Of a stretch of 64,000 bases of DNA, positions 11,795 through 23,476 are shown in pieces. Source of the stretch: Epiperipatus broadwayi (taxonomy: Eukaryota > Onychophora > Udeonychophora > Euonychophora > Peripatidae); NCBI GenBank assembly GCA_028023455.1, contig JAQFVV010012400.1, positions 14,935,490-14,999,489 of the forward strand, written 5' to 3'. Numbering within the stretch: the first letter of the stretch is position 1; every line of letters begins with the position of its first letter. The notes under the pieces were generated by a model. It was given only the letters and a program-made list of their open reading frames with translations. It was not told where the DNA came from and ran no database searches. Both the position numbers and the translations under genes were made by a program.

Positions 11795-13320
11795 AATTTT
11801 CAATGAGGTATGTAATTATTGAATCTACAGTATCACCACACCCAGAATGGTGAAGAACATAACAATACCTTTAAATAATATCAACCAGAAGCAAAATATC
11901 TTAGTTCCACACAATAAATTTGGAGAATAACACAGAAACAAAAAAAAAATAATTTAGTTAATATATATATTATGATAATATATCCTTTTAATATCATGAA
12001 TACTTTGGATGGTTTGTGCAATAGTAGGGTCACAGGCATACAGTTTACAGCTCAGCTTAGTCACTCCAATCCTTGAACTTCTTGTAAATTTCTGAGCAAT
12101 AAACCATATGATTAGTATTATAACTATATTATTTGATAAATGTAGCAGTGACACAAAGAAATATGTGATGCATCTCAGCATTTAATAGTGTATCTTTTTG
12201 GTTAAAAACCTTACGATATTTAAATTTGTTCACATTCTCTATAAACAAAAGCTAAAAAATTTACTACTCTAGAACATTTTAACAAAAAACCTACAATAAT
12301 TAGAATAATAATTATTTTCATTCTATCCTAATGCATCTACTATAAATTTGAGTAATCAATGGACACCATAATGTTATATTATCTGATGCTCATTGATAAC
12401 TCAGGATTAAGTAAATAAAACTGCTCTTGAAAGCATATTAGTCAGTATATGAGAAAGTCACAAGATTATAAAAGAAATGTCAAAAAAAACCAGTTAATTT
12501 GATATTATTCATAAATAAACTATTTTAATAATTACATTTAATCACCTTTCAATTGCTATTTATTTAAAAAATGCATGTTTATTATAAGCAAAAAAAAAAT
12601 TCTAAACTGCATAATTTTTTATTTTTTTAAATAATGGTGGAGACGGGGGGGGGGGCAATAAAGATTTTGGAAATGGATATATATATAGGTATTTGTGCAG
12701 ACATGATAATTATAAAAAAAAATCATGATATTATTGTTTATTATATAAAAACAATAGTAGAATTTGGTTAAATCTGAAATTAATTTAAAGTCACTAACTC
12801 TCTATTAAAATTATCATTTTCGTCACAAGAGGGCAAAAATATTAAACAATAAATGGTATTTAAGGTTTAATCGATTTTTTTAATAATATAAAACTTTTTT
12901 TTTAAAAAATAAAATAAAAAGAGATAAAAATAAAATTCAACATTCTTATTAAATTTCCTTAGGCATCTTTCTAAATAAAACGCAAATATGTTAAATAACA
13001 CAAACCAATCTATTTTTTAAAAATTAATTATTTATTAAACACATCCAATTAAAACTCTCTCTTTTTTAAAAAAATATATAGTAAAATGTTCTTTTTTTTA
13101 ACTTACAACTTTAAACTATTTCCTTTGACATATAAAGCAGTACAATTAATTTTTAACCATTTCCACCTTTTTTCACTTCTTGTTTAGCTTTTTGTATTTC
13201 AAATTTTGCTTAGCCCATTCTTTTCCAATGATTAAAAAAAGGGAGATTATTGATGTCTATATAAAACTGCAATAATAAATTGGAAAAATGCTCTAAATTT
13301 TACTAGTGCAGTGTTAGATT
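11795..13320. other. AT-rich stretch, no supported gene
   Basis: No element recognised. It holds an 11-base G run at 12645-12655 and several A/T runs. The 75-codon minus-strand frame at 11954-12181 carries no motif. Confidence 0.5.
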
Positions 13321-13321
13321 G

Positions 13322-13836
13322 TAATTATATTTAGAAGATAGTCATCTCTCCTCACTAGCGCCATGCTGTAACATTAAGAAGTGATGTTAACTGCAAGAAG
13401 ATAGAGACTTTGAAAAAATAAAAATGACTGTCTTATTTTCAAACTCCAATGCACTTGTGTGAGCCAATCTTAGATGTCTAGAATAGAGAGCGTGAATATA
13501 TAGATCATTCACATTTAAATCCATTTCTTTTTAATAATTTTATTAACATCTTCTAATATTAGCACTAAGTAAATTATAATATTTCATGAGTGTTAATAAA
13601 ATTATTAAAAACAAATGGATTTAAAAGTTATATGATTCATATATTCACACTCTCATTTATAGACAATTAAGATTGGCTCATATAAGTGCATTTGAGTTTG
13701 AAAATAAGATGGCCATTCTTATTTTGTTAGAGTCTCTATCTTGTGATTGGGGCAAGAATAGTCTTGCAATTAATATCATTACTTAATATTATAGCAGGAT
13801 TCTAGTGAGGGATGAATACCTTCTAAATATAATCAA
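13322..13836. repeat. 515 bp imperfect palindrome
   Basis: The two halves are reverse complements with scattered changes. The outer edges are ATTATATTTAGAAGATAG on the left and CTTCTAAATATAAT on the right. Matching blocks include TCACTAG (left) with CTAGTGA (right), CAATCTTAGA with its inverted partner near 13665, and AATGGATTT/AAATCCATTT near the centre (about 13580). There is no coding capacity. It could be a foldback or MITE-type element, or an inverted duplication of an older repeat. No target duplication was visible. Confidence 0.8.
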
Positions 13837-13839
13837 TGA

Positions 13840-15345
13840 ATTAATAACCTTATTATTATAATTGAGGACCTTGCAATTTTGAACCCAGTAATGTTATCAC
13901 TAATATTTTCAGAAAAGGAAAAAATCAACAACACAAAAAATTAGTTTTTGTGGCACAGTTATCAGCATTCTTTGATTTATCACTCAATAGATCAAAAACA
14001 AAAAAATGAATTAAAAGATAAATCGATTAATAATTTAAAATTTATAACAAAATTATTTTTGCTATGCTTAGAAAATATGATTTTCAAAGAGGGTTAAATT
14101 TAACTGTTGACCCACAAAATTTTGACCAGTTTATACATTTCAAGGCTCTACAATTAAAGTGTTAGGATTAAACCTGTAATATCCAAAATAAAATAGTTCA
14201 TCAGCTTTTAGTACCAGTGCACTTATCATTTCATTTAAATTAATCTTATATGTAATCAATCCTGTATTTAATCAAGAACTTGATTTCCCTCCTTTTAGAT
14301 ACAATATTTCATAAATTGAATAGGAGGGGATAATAAACATTAGAGGGCTAGTTTTCTCTAGAATTATTTTTGATAAATTATGTAGCTTGATTTTAGGAGG
14401 AAAAAATACAAATTCAAAAACAAGAATACTATTTTTGAAGTACATAAACATAATGATTTTTTTTTTTTCATTGTTAAAATAAAAGTAAAATATAGCTCAA
14501 CTGTTAGCTTTAAATGCATGCAATTCACATCATTTTTCTTTATAAAATTGTTGTGTACTGACTAGTAATGTATTTTTAATAAAGTTATACAAAAATATAT
14601 GTATATATACAAGCTGGTCAAAATAGGCAATGTTGTGTTACTCTAGAGATAATTATATGCAGAAAACAAAAATTAGACTAACTGCAAGTAACAATATTTC
14701 TAAATTGCATTATAATAGTCTAACAATATGAAAATTAGCAACATTAACAAAATACCTGCAGAACTTTCTAAAGAAGAAAATATAGTGGAGTCAGTAGAAG
14801 TAAAAGGGGGAAAAAATCAAAGTGGAAAGCAGATTTGTCTAAATTTGAAAGTTGATAGTGCACTTGCAGACCAGTATTAGCAGAAGAAAGTATTCCAGTT
14901 AAATCTAATTAGACTATTTCAAGAAAGCATTGAGTAGTTGAAGTGCTTATTAGAATTGCTAGGGAATGACTGTCTAAAATTATGAGAGTTAAAGAAAACA
15001 TATAGTTATTGAAATGAAAACTTCACAGAGTTAGAGATAAGCTCTAATTATCTATCTACTTATTTAGATTATTTATTTACAGATCTATAAACTCTTCTTT
15101 GATCAATAATTGTTATTGCTTTCAAGTTGCCAGTTTAACAACTAATCCAAATTACTAATATATATATATATATATTATTTAGAATGAATAAATTCATAAG
15201 TTATTTATTAAAACTTTTCTGCATGGGTCAATTTAAGTAATATTATTAATTGTATGGCTGCTTGATTATAGTCTGGCTGCACACATATTAATTGGCATAG
15301 TCATCAAAATCTGTAAAAAAAAAAATTGACCTTACATATCAAGTG
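13840..15345. other. AT-rich stretch before the hAT element
   Basis: No gene supported. It includes a (TA)n run near 15160-15176. The last 700 bases could hold the 5' leader of Gypsy relic C, but no LTR or primer-binding site was recognised. Confidence 0.45.
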
Positions 15346-15353
15346 ATATAGAT

Positions 15354-15853
15354 CAGTGGTCTTCAACCTTTTCACACCTGCGGACCGGTAAAAATAAAGA
15401 TAAGGTTCCGCGGACCAGCAAAAATAAGGATAGATAAATTTTCATAAAGATAAACATAATTGTTATAACTGATTAAAACAACAATGTTAAATATATAAGA
15501 TAAAGTTTTATATATATATGGAGTTTATATAATAAAAAACTTTTTTTTAATTTTTTTTAGAAAAGTAATAAAAAATTTAATTCTACCCCCCCCCCCCCAT
15601 AAACATCTGTGATAACTAGAAAAACATTAATTTATGAATGATTGATTAGATTTTGTTTTTCGTTCTGTTTTCTTTTTTTTTTAATTGGGTAAAAGTGAGA
15701 TGAAAAAATAAATAAAAATTGGCTAAATTAATTAAAAGTTTAAACTCTTATTATTAATTATTACAAACTTTTTACTGCCCGTCTAGCACGCGGACCTGCA
15801 GAAAAGTTCCGCAGCCCGGTGCCGGGCCACGGACCAAGGGTTGAACAACACTG
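15354..15853. mobile_element. Non-autonomous hAT element (MITE), 500 bp
   Basis: The terminal inverted repeats begin CAGTGGTCTTCAACC and end GGGTTGAACAACACTG, with the hAT-type CAGTG...CACTG ends. They are flanked by a perfect 8 bp target duplication, ATATAGAT, at 15346-15353 and 15854-15861; eight bases is the hAT signature. The subterminal regions are G+C rich (GCGGACCGG and GCCGGGCCACGG), unlike the surrounding DNA. The interior is AT-rich, with a C run near 15586-15598 and no transposase. It would have been moved by an autonomous hAT transposase elsewhere. It lies in the start of Gypsy relic C, so it arrived after that element. Confidence 0.95.
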
Positions 15854-15861
15854 ATATAGAT

Positions 15862-16600
15862 GTACAAAGAGAAATGCAGAAGAACATGATAACATTTGAT
15901 TTGAAAAATTCAAGAAAGTGGCAGATATACATAAATAATGTAGAAAAATACATGTTTATAAATGGGATTATGGATGACAAATTGAAGATGGCACCCTCTT
16001 ATGGATGTCAGGACAGAATGTCCTACAATTAGCAAATTGCTTATGTGATCTGAAGCCATCAAAGTAAATCCAATACAAAAAATTATTGATAAAATTAAAT
16101 GCCTACTTTAAATCAATAACATTGAAATTTACAGTATATCTTTGTTTTCATGGAAGAATACAATCACAAGATGAAAGCGTATGGAACATGATTAAACATT
16201 GTGGAAATTAGAAAAGGAATGCAAGTTTAAAGATTATATTGATGAGATGCTATTAGACGAGTTACTATGGGACCTCAGAGATGTGAGGCTTAGGTAACTG
16301 TCCCTAAGTAAATCAATGCTAATTTATTGCTACTGAACATGGTATAGCATATGAAGCTGTTTTAGATAACATTCAATTCTTCAAAATGTGACAGTTAGAC
16401 CCATCAAAAATATAGATATGTGGCAAAATCACTAATGGCACAAAAAAATTTGGAGACCTCTTCTATTTATAACTATTGCATAAAAACACTCTATACAAAA
16501 GCAAGATATAAACTTAAAATAAATTAATGTTTTAATTGTGGCATGACAGGTCATTTGTCAAAGCTTTGTAAAAACAAGCAACAAATGACAAATTAGGATT
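15862..16600 (+). pseudogene. Ty3/Gypsy gag with zinc knuckle (C)
   Basis: The first part reads ITFDLKNSRKWQIYINNVEKY, the typical opening of animal Gypsy gag (F-D-x-x-x-x-x-W-x-x-Y-x-x-R-x-E-x-Y), then DDKLKMAP and SYGCQD before a stop at 16032. Decayed gag continues (FKSIT region, VTMGPQR). At 16528-16569 an intact knuckle reads CFNCGMTGHLSKLC, fitting C-x2-C-x4-H-x4-C exactly. Gag forms the particle and the knuckle binds element RNA. The open frame starting at 15841 begins inside the hAT terminal repeat, so that ATG is not the original start. Confidence 0.8.
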
Positions 16601-16649
16601 TACCACCATGAGTATATTGAGAGGAGGAACATAAAAAAGACCCATAAAT

Positions 16650-16949
16650 GTGAAGTTTATAAAAGAAAGTGATGATACATCTAATATTTTAAAAGGAAAA
16701 GACTGGGGACAAATATCAAAGATGAAAATAGACAGTGGGGTAAGCATATCATTAATATTGATAAAAAATTGGACAGTTGAAAAAACTATTTTGGTAGCAA
16801 TGGATGTAAAAGGAAACACACTAAATATTAGAGGAGTTGTGTCAGTGCCCATAACAGTAATAGTCATAACAAAAATTTACTATTATACATGGTTACAAGA
16901 GCATTATCCCAATATTAAGATAAAACTAGTTCAAGCCTCTGGGAATTAA
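16650..16949 (+). pseudogene. Retropepsin-like protease fragment (C)
   Basis: A 99-codon open stretch. MKIDSGVSISLI (about 16722-16757) is the aspartic-protease active-site strand, with D-S-G in place of the commoner D-T-G; both are functional in the family. Downstream, LNIRGVVSVPITVI fits the flap-to-C-terminal strands. It lies between gag and RT as expected. The frame has no independent start and runs into a stop before RT. Confidence 0.65.
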
Positions 16950-17079
16950 AATTAATATAGGAAAAGACAAATTTAGAAACTGAAATAAGAAATAAATTTA
17001 TGCAAGACATAAATTTAGAAACTGAAATAAGAAATAAATTTCTGCAATTCTTTAAATCCAACTCAGGAAAGCTAAAGAC

Positions 17080-17600
17080 CAAAACAACTTACAAAAGAGT
17101 TAATGGAAAATACATAACAAGTCATACATAGACCAAGAAAAGTGCCATTTTCTTTTATGCCAAAAATAAAAAAATCATTGAAAGATTACACCCATAGAGG
17201 AATCCACCTGGGCTACACCAATAGTAGCAATGGTGAAAACAATGGCAAATGTGAGGATATGAGGGAATTACCAAATTACTGATAATAAAAATATTATCCC
17301 ATACCCAGCATAAGAGAAGTATTAGAATCTCTACAGAAAACTAAATACTTTGCAAAATTATATTTGAAATTATCATTCCACCAAATCCTAGTTATGAACA
17401 AAACAATCAAGATATTGGCACTAAATATTCATATGGGAATATTCAAATTTAATAAATAATCATATGGGATAACCATAGCACTCAATATCTTCCAAATAAA
17501 ATTAGAGAACTTGTTAACAGGCATTTTATACCAAACTTAAATGACATTCTCATAGTCATTGAAAATGAAACATAAAGAAAAAAAAGAACTTTGCTGCAAG
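17080..17600 (+). pseudogene. Ty3/Gypsy reverse transcriptase remnant (C)
   Basis: Scattered RT motifs in three frames: HRPRKVPFSFMPKIKKSLKD near 17125-17180 (family: RPVP-x-A...), IPSIREVLESL near 17300, KYFAKLYLKLSFHQILV near 17345 (family: FSKLDLxxAYxQI), HMGIFKFNK near 17430 and LNDILIVIENE near 17540, where the catalytic (Y/F)-x-DD box has become LNDI. Stops and frameshifts are frequent, so this copy is old. No RNase H follows before the reading is lost at about 17600. Confidence 0.65.
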
Positions 17601-17797
17601 ATCTAATGTGGAAAAATGTATATGGTATAATACCATGAATGCATACTAATGACAGACAGAATAATGATTCTGCCTGAGGGGAGGAAAAGTATTTTACAAT
17701 GTCACTAGTATATCATTCAGATTTGAGATAGATGATACCTGCAAACTGCAAAGCTGATAGAGTGTTATTGTAAATCTGATAACTTTCATTTAAGATA

Positions 17798-17827
17798 GGC
17801 TAATTGTTTTTAGAAACAATATTAGCC
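17798..17827. other. 30 nt hairpin
   Basis: GGCTAATTGTTT and AAACAATATTAGCC form a stem of about 12 pairs with one bulge around a TTAG loop. It lies just 3' of Gypsy relic C. It might be part of a lost LTR or simply chance; no function is proposed. Confidence 0.5.
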
Positions 17828-17829
17828 CA

Positions 17830-20195
17830 CAAAATCTTACATAGTAATTATGCATATTAATGCATAAGTGTTTAAGCTTGTCTATGTTTCTACAATTATC
17901 ACAATTTCTTGCATTGCACTGAGAGGCAATACAACTAAATTGGAAACATGCAAATCATAGATGTTGCTGACCTTTAACACTGACAGTAATAGGTAAGGAT
18001 CACATAAAAATACAATGAGCACACTTGTCTACCCAACCATGCTTTCAGGATTGCAAACATTCATAACACAATCTGAATCACAATTAAAGTCATTTCATAA
18101 TTACAATGATATTTTAACTAATGTGATATAGAAATAAAAATGAGCAGCAAAATGATAATAATTTCTTCTGCACTTATTTTACTTTTTCTTAATTAAGTGT
18201 TACATAGTTGGACTAAATGGAATTCCTCAACTTTTCAACTTTAAGAAAAAAAGGTTTAAATTTTTATAAAATTATTTAAAGTTTGTAATTTTTGTGCACC
18301 GTTTTTCTGTGACTTTCAGAAAAATGTCCATTTTGTAAATCTTAAGGTTTTTTTTTTTTTTGAGATTCTGTTTATACGTGAACATCTTATTTAAATCTCT
18401 CGATGTGTCTTAAAAAATTTGTTCCATTCATTTACTCACAATAAGCACTTCACTACATAACAACTGAATATTAGATATTTTTTTCTTGATCATAAAAAGA
18501 ATTGATATGCTTCAATTTTCCATTCATCACTACCATTAACTAAACCAAAAGTTATTAATAAGTCTCTAAATAATTTGTCAAATTATTTTAATTTTTAAAA
18601 CTCTTCACAGTAACATTTAAAATTTATTTTAAATCTGCTGCTCCAATTAATTTGAAAAAAGTATCCCTTAATCACAGGAATATTTTTATACTTAATTCAA
18701 TTTTTGAATTATATAATCACAAAGAAAAGGCAGGTTACATCTTCTTTTTAAAAATACTAATATAGACTAAGAAGAATCCTAAAAAACATCTTTTGCATAT
18801 TGCAAGCCATGTATTTTTTGCTGTATGTAAATTTATATATATGTATCATGCTTAATGTGTTTAATAATGATTAAAACATACAAACAATCCTTAAAAAATA
18901 AGCCGTAAATATATTGGGGATATTACATGACTTTCGATCACCAGAATTATCAAGAGTTCACCTTCCATTCAGGAACTTATTCTTCCACTTTTCCATCTAT
19001 CAGCTTATTTACATTTAATATATATTATTTAAATGTAAATAGGTATTATTTTAATTATAATAATGGTGTAATTTAAAAAATAAAAACATTACATGACTCC
19101 AGATATTATAATTCTTTTCAGGAACAAACATTATTTATATTACTCCAATTGTTCCAACTATAGTCAAAAGAATTCCATTATATAAGGACTTAATAAACAC
19201 AATCATCTAATATTTATTGATTATTTAAGTTTACAATAAATAGGTGGCACAATTTAAATATTATAGATAGAATTTGTTTTAGAATTTTTATTTTATTTTA
19301 ATAATTATCTCAGTATCGTTATAAAGTAAAAAATTGAAACAGTACAAAATTTTTACTTCAAAATTTTAAGTTTGGATTTTTTAAAACAATAAATTACTAT
19401 TTATTTAGAAAGTTGAAAAAAAATAACAACATATATACAATAGACATCAATTTAATTACATTTACAATACATTCACATAAAATTAAACTCACTTCATAAT
19501 GTCTACTGATAAAATAACTAGTGTTGTACATTCAAGTTGACTGATTCAAACTTGAGCTGGGCTTAACTTTTATATAAGATTTTTGAACAGATGCAGAATT
19601 ATACATACAAATAGTAAGTGTGGATTTATGCCTAATGTTAATTTTAAAAAAAATTCCAAGAAAATATTAAAATTGTTGAATGTAAGGAAATACTGTATTG
19701 TATTTTTAAAAATATTTAATATTAATTAATATTCATAAATGTAGCATTAATTAATAGTTGATGAAATACAGTTTCAACTTTGTACATTTTATTCATACAA
19801 TAAATATAATGCACAAGACTAAAAATACATTAAGCTTACTTATTAAAGATTGACAATTTATTTACTTTGCAGTAGAAACATAAACATTAGAATATTAAAT
19901 ATACCTATGGGAGAAGTATTTATATATTATTATTAAAATGATTAATTTTTAATTTTCATATTCAAGAGATTTACATTTGTATAAAAATACTTTGTGATTA
20001 TGTAATTATAAAATTTATATTTCTGCCTTTTATTGCAATTGAATTCATAATAATTATATTCAAATGCAACATTTTTATTCAAAAATATTTTTAAATATAT
20101 ATATTTTAAAGTGTTTTTTACATAACATAAATCCAATTTATAATTGCTATATTTCAAGAAAATGTACTTTGACCATAATGGCCTTTTCAATAAAT
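17830..20195. other. AT-rich stretch, no supported gene
   Basis: No element recognised. A degenerate duplication may exist at 18925-19265 (ACATGACT...TTAAATG...AATAGGT occurs twice). A 82-codon minus frame at 19942-20190 is Lys/Asn/Tyr rich and has no motif, as expected in AT-rich DNA. Confidence 0.5.
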
Positions 20196-20200
20196 ATATT

Positions 20201-20796
20201 AATAATTACTAGTATTTGAAATACAGGCACTCACTCTTCAGATAATTGTAAATATAGGGGATTTGAACTCAGACTTTCAAACACCTTTCAACTATCCACA
20301 CTATATCATATCACTGATATACATGAATGCACACATGTGGAAAAGATCAATAATCACCAACATATGTATTTCATGCTGAACCAGCACTCATCAGTTGGTC
20401 CAGATTATCATCTCTCACATACATATATAATCAGTCCTCAGTTATATATTAAGATAGCAAATCTTCATACTTTAATGGACAGGCTTCAATCTACTCCAAC
20501 CTCCAACTCTTCAGTCATCAATACCATTAAAAATCTGATGATGGAAACTCCAAATTTCATGCTGATGCCAATATTGTTGTCATGCTCATGTTGATCTCAA
20601 GTCACTCTGACCCTCATGTACAGGACCGTATCCATTTAAATATATAGGATGAATGCTAGTTCAGCATGAGATATATATATATTGGTGATTATTCATTTTT
20701 CTACATGTGTGTGATCATATGTATCAGAGATATGAGATAGTCGGGTGCTTGAAAGTCTGAGTTCAAATCCCCTACATTTATTAATAATTATTAGGT
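20201..20796. repeat. Inverted pair of tRNA-like repeat units with central spacer
   Basis: The left arm (20201-20391) and right arm (20648-20796) are inverted copies around an unpaired middle of about 250 bases. Each arm contains GAGTTCAAATCCC read outward (minus at about 20259-20271, plus at about 20758-20770), a near-perfect pol III B box. A-box-like sequence (GATAGTCGGGTGC on the right) lies about 30 bases before it. The left arm also has CTGAAGAGTGAGTGCC beyond the B box, which the right arm lacks through a deletion of about 35 bases. The middle open frame (20337-20594) has no motif. Confidence 0.7.
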
Positions 20797-21845
20797 ACTT
20801 TTTTTTTTATTAAATTAGAAATTATATAAATTACTAGTACTATTCATCTTCTTATGATCTTTTTCTTTTTGTTTAATCAATCAATCAGCTTCCTCCACGT
20901 TCAAAATCTTATATGCTTCTAAAACCACAACTACAGTACTTCTGTTTTACTGCAAACAAAAATTGTAAATAATGTGGAAAAAATATAAATAAATACCAAT
21001 GTGTATTTCAATTAACCATATTCTTTACTTACACCAGGACAATTCATAATTCCTTTATATATCAAGAAAGCACTCTTTTACTTTAACATCTTTTTAAAAA
21101 ATACATAAATATATTATTCATTAGTTTTTATTAGATCAAAAATTATACATCTTTTAACTTCAGATTAATGATTAAATACACTTTTATTACATATAAACAT
21201 GATGCTTTTTATTTAATCATTCAACTTCTTTCAATCAAGAAAAATATTATAATCTTTTAAGGTTAAGCAAAATCAGTTGTTAAGTCATCAAATTCCAATA
21301 CTACTCAATAAAAAATGCATATTAGAAGTCATTTCCATATTTTTTCTAATGTCTACAACCATATAGTGAAAGTACATGGCTATAGGATGTTTCTAAATAT
21401 AATATCTTATACATGAGTGGATACAGCTAAATAGTTAAATAAAAACTAGACAGTCAAACATATAAATAAAAAACAATCAATTATGAAATTAATACATTAC
21501 TCAATTATATCTTACAATATAATAAATGAAAACATTTAAGTACTTCTGTTAGCTCATTACTTAATTAATATAAGATGTTACATTAAGATGTTACAAAAAG
21601 CTTAATTCTAAATTGTAAACAATGACAATACAAAGTTCATAGACAACAACCTCTGGTAAAATTCCTTCATCAGCAGTGCTAAATGTCATCATTTTTAGTA
21701 CAAATCGGAATCAACTTGAAACTTATGATTGTTAAATTGAAACACATATATAACTATCAAATGTAATTTGTGGTCTATGAAATTATACATTTCATAAAGT
21801 AAATTATCCCTTGTGTTTGTCTCAAAGTTTTGTGATAATGGCACT
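20797..21845. other. AT-rich stretch, no supported gene
   Basis: Nothing recognised beyond homopolymers and short A/T tracts. Confidence 0.5.
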
Positions 21846-21849
21846 TTAG

Positions 21850-22300
21850 TATTAATATGTTGGACTATTTTTATCACCTACTATTAAATGTCTAAAAAAA
21901 TTCAAACTTTATTTAAACTTTCCAAATACATTCAACTGTTAATATTTACATACACATTAGTAAATAATATAACATTTTGAAGGATATTATTTTCCTCTCT
22001 TCTTCAGGTATTTCTTGCCTGATTAGTGATAGTTCTAGTATGAGAATCAAACTTGGACTTTTAGATTTGTGAAATATTGAATTTAAAGTAACACTCTAAC
22101 CAAAAGAGCTATTCTGCCAAAGACTGTACGGTCTCTTGTAAGATCAGCAAAATGTAAGGAAGAGAGTAGAATAATACCTCTTGAAATGTTGAGTTATATA
22201 CTAACCTATGAGCAATTAATAACAGTTGAATGTACAGTATTTGGAAAGGTTAAATAAAGTTTGAATTTTTCTAAAGACATTTAATGTTTAATATTAGTTG
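21850..22300. mobile_element. Inverted SINE pair, second copy of the 62.5 kb family
   Basis: The left arm (read on the minus strand from about 22116 to 21850) holds a tRNA-like head, with A box TAGCTCTTTTGG at 22100-22111 and B box AGTTTGATTCTC at 22042-22053. It then has CTGAAGAAGAG (about 21998-22008) and the tail TTTAAATAAAGTTTGAA. The right arm (plus strand, 22130-22300) lacks a readable tRNA part but keeps GAAATGTTG (about 22183-22191) and the tail with AATAAAG. It shares the outer edge ATGTTGGACTATTT with the 62450-63075 copy. It is more diverged than that copy and so probably older. Confidence 0.75.
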
Positions 22301-22654
22301 ATGGAAATACATTATAATAGACCTTTATATATATAATAGAAAAACCACTTTAACTTTCAGGCTATACATAAATAATAATCTATTAACAAAGATCAAGAAA
22401 AGACTCCCCAATGATTATTTGCTTGTCAACTATAAAAAACATTATATTTCATCTTTCACATTTTGAAATGAAGCCAATGAAATCTGATTAATGAACATAA
22501 GATTCAAGCTTATTCTGATTTGTGATCAATAATATTGGGACTTGGCATAATTGAAGGAGTTCCCTTAATACTGATTCTGTAAATTTGTATTGTCATAGTT
22601 CACAATACGAATTTGGTTATTATATAAAGTCTTACAGCTAATAGATGGCCCTTA

Positions 22655-22677
22655 CATTCATTCATTCATTCATTCAT
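22655..22677. repeat. (CATT)n microsatellite
   Basis: Five perfect tandem CATT units directly followed by AT-rich sequence. Confidence 0.9.
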
Positions 22678-23021
22678 AATAAATAATATTATATATCATT
22701 TTTAATAAAAAATAAAGTTTATAACTAAGGTTGAATAAAAAAAAAGATAATATCTAATCTAATAAAAAATAATCAGTAATTATTTATATATCTAAGGCAA
22801 AGCTATTATAATCAATAGGAGTGATGATATTTGACATTTGGAGATTTATAGTGATTTAGATTAACAGCTAATATTGGTTTAGTCCAAGTGCATATTAAGA
22901 ATTATTTACATACTTTTTCTATCTTCAATTATATTTTTGAAGTGTTATAATGATAATTAATAAAATTCATGCACATGAGCAGAAATTGATAAAGAAAAGA
23001 AAAGAAACATACATATATAAA

Positions 23022-23294
23022 TAATAAAATATAATATAAATCTTTATTATATAATAATAGCAACTTGTAAATACATCAACATAAAAATTATATATATATA
23101 TATAAAAGCCTTTTTCAGTAATTCTAAATTTTTTTTGCCCTTGACAATATGATACCTCGTACTGTATCATATTGACAAGGGTCAAAAAAATTTAGAATTA
23201 CCGAAAAAGGCTTTTATATATATATAATTTTTATGTTGCTGTATTTACAAGTTGTTATTATTATATAATAAAGATTTATATTATATTTTATTGA
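23022..23294. repeat. 273 bp near-perfect palindrome
   Basis: The arms match almost base for base. AAGCCTTTTTC pairs with GAAAAAGGCTT, ATGATAC...GTATCAT lies near the centre (about 23157), and GCAACTTGTAAATAC pairs with GTATTTACAAGTTG. The spacer is under 10 bases, so the top strand could form a hairpin of about 130 pairs. The arms also include (TA)n at the same distance from the centre on both sides. There is no coding content. It may be a MITE or a recent inverted duplication. Confidence 0.9.
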
Positions 23295-23476
23295 TTATAA
23301 GATAAACAACATAAAGGAGTATTATTCCTTGGAATTAAATAAATAATAAAAGATATATTTAGTCTTTTTCTATATCTAAAGTTAAAAGAAATATAGTAAT
23401 TTTTCACCAAATAAAAAATGGCTGATACTCTTTTATATACGATCAGGAAAAACAAAAATTACACAAATGATCACCA

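Larger units (their letters stand above)
15862..17660 (+). mobile_element. Ty3/Gypsy relic C, gag-PR-RT
   Basis: On the + strand, in order: gag core (15862-16520), zinc knuckle (16528-16569), protease (about 16720-16860) and RT (about 17080-17600). RNase H, integrase and LTRs were not found. The reading frame changes many times. The gag, knuckle and RT wording differ from relics A and B, so this is a different Gypsy lineage, of the kind with a single CCHC knuckle and a gag resembling widespread animal families. The hAT insertion at 15354-15853 separates gag from its original 5' end. Confidence 0.75.

Noticed and set aside
16532-16867. 111-codon minus-strand frame
   Set aside because: It is the antisense of the zinc knuckle and protease of Gypsy relic C, which have clear motifs on the plus strand.
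23022-23294. CRISPR-like or satellite array
   Set aside because: The repeats are a single inverted pair with no regular spacers, and the context is eukaryotic.
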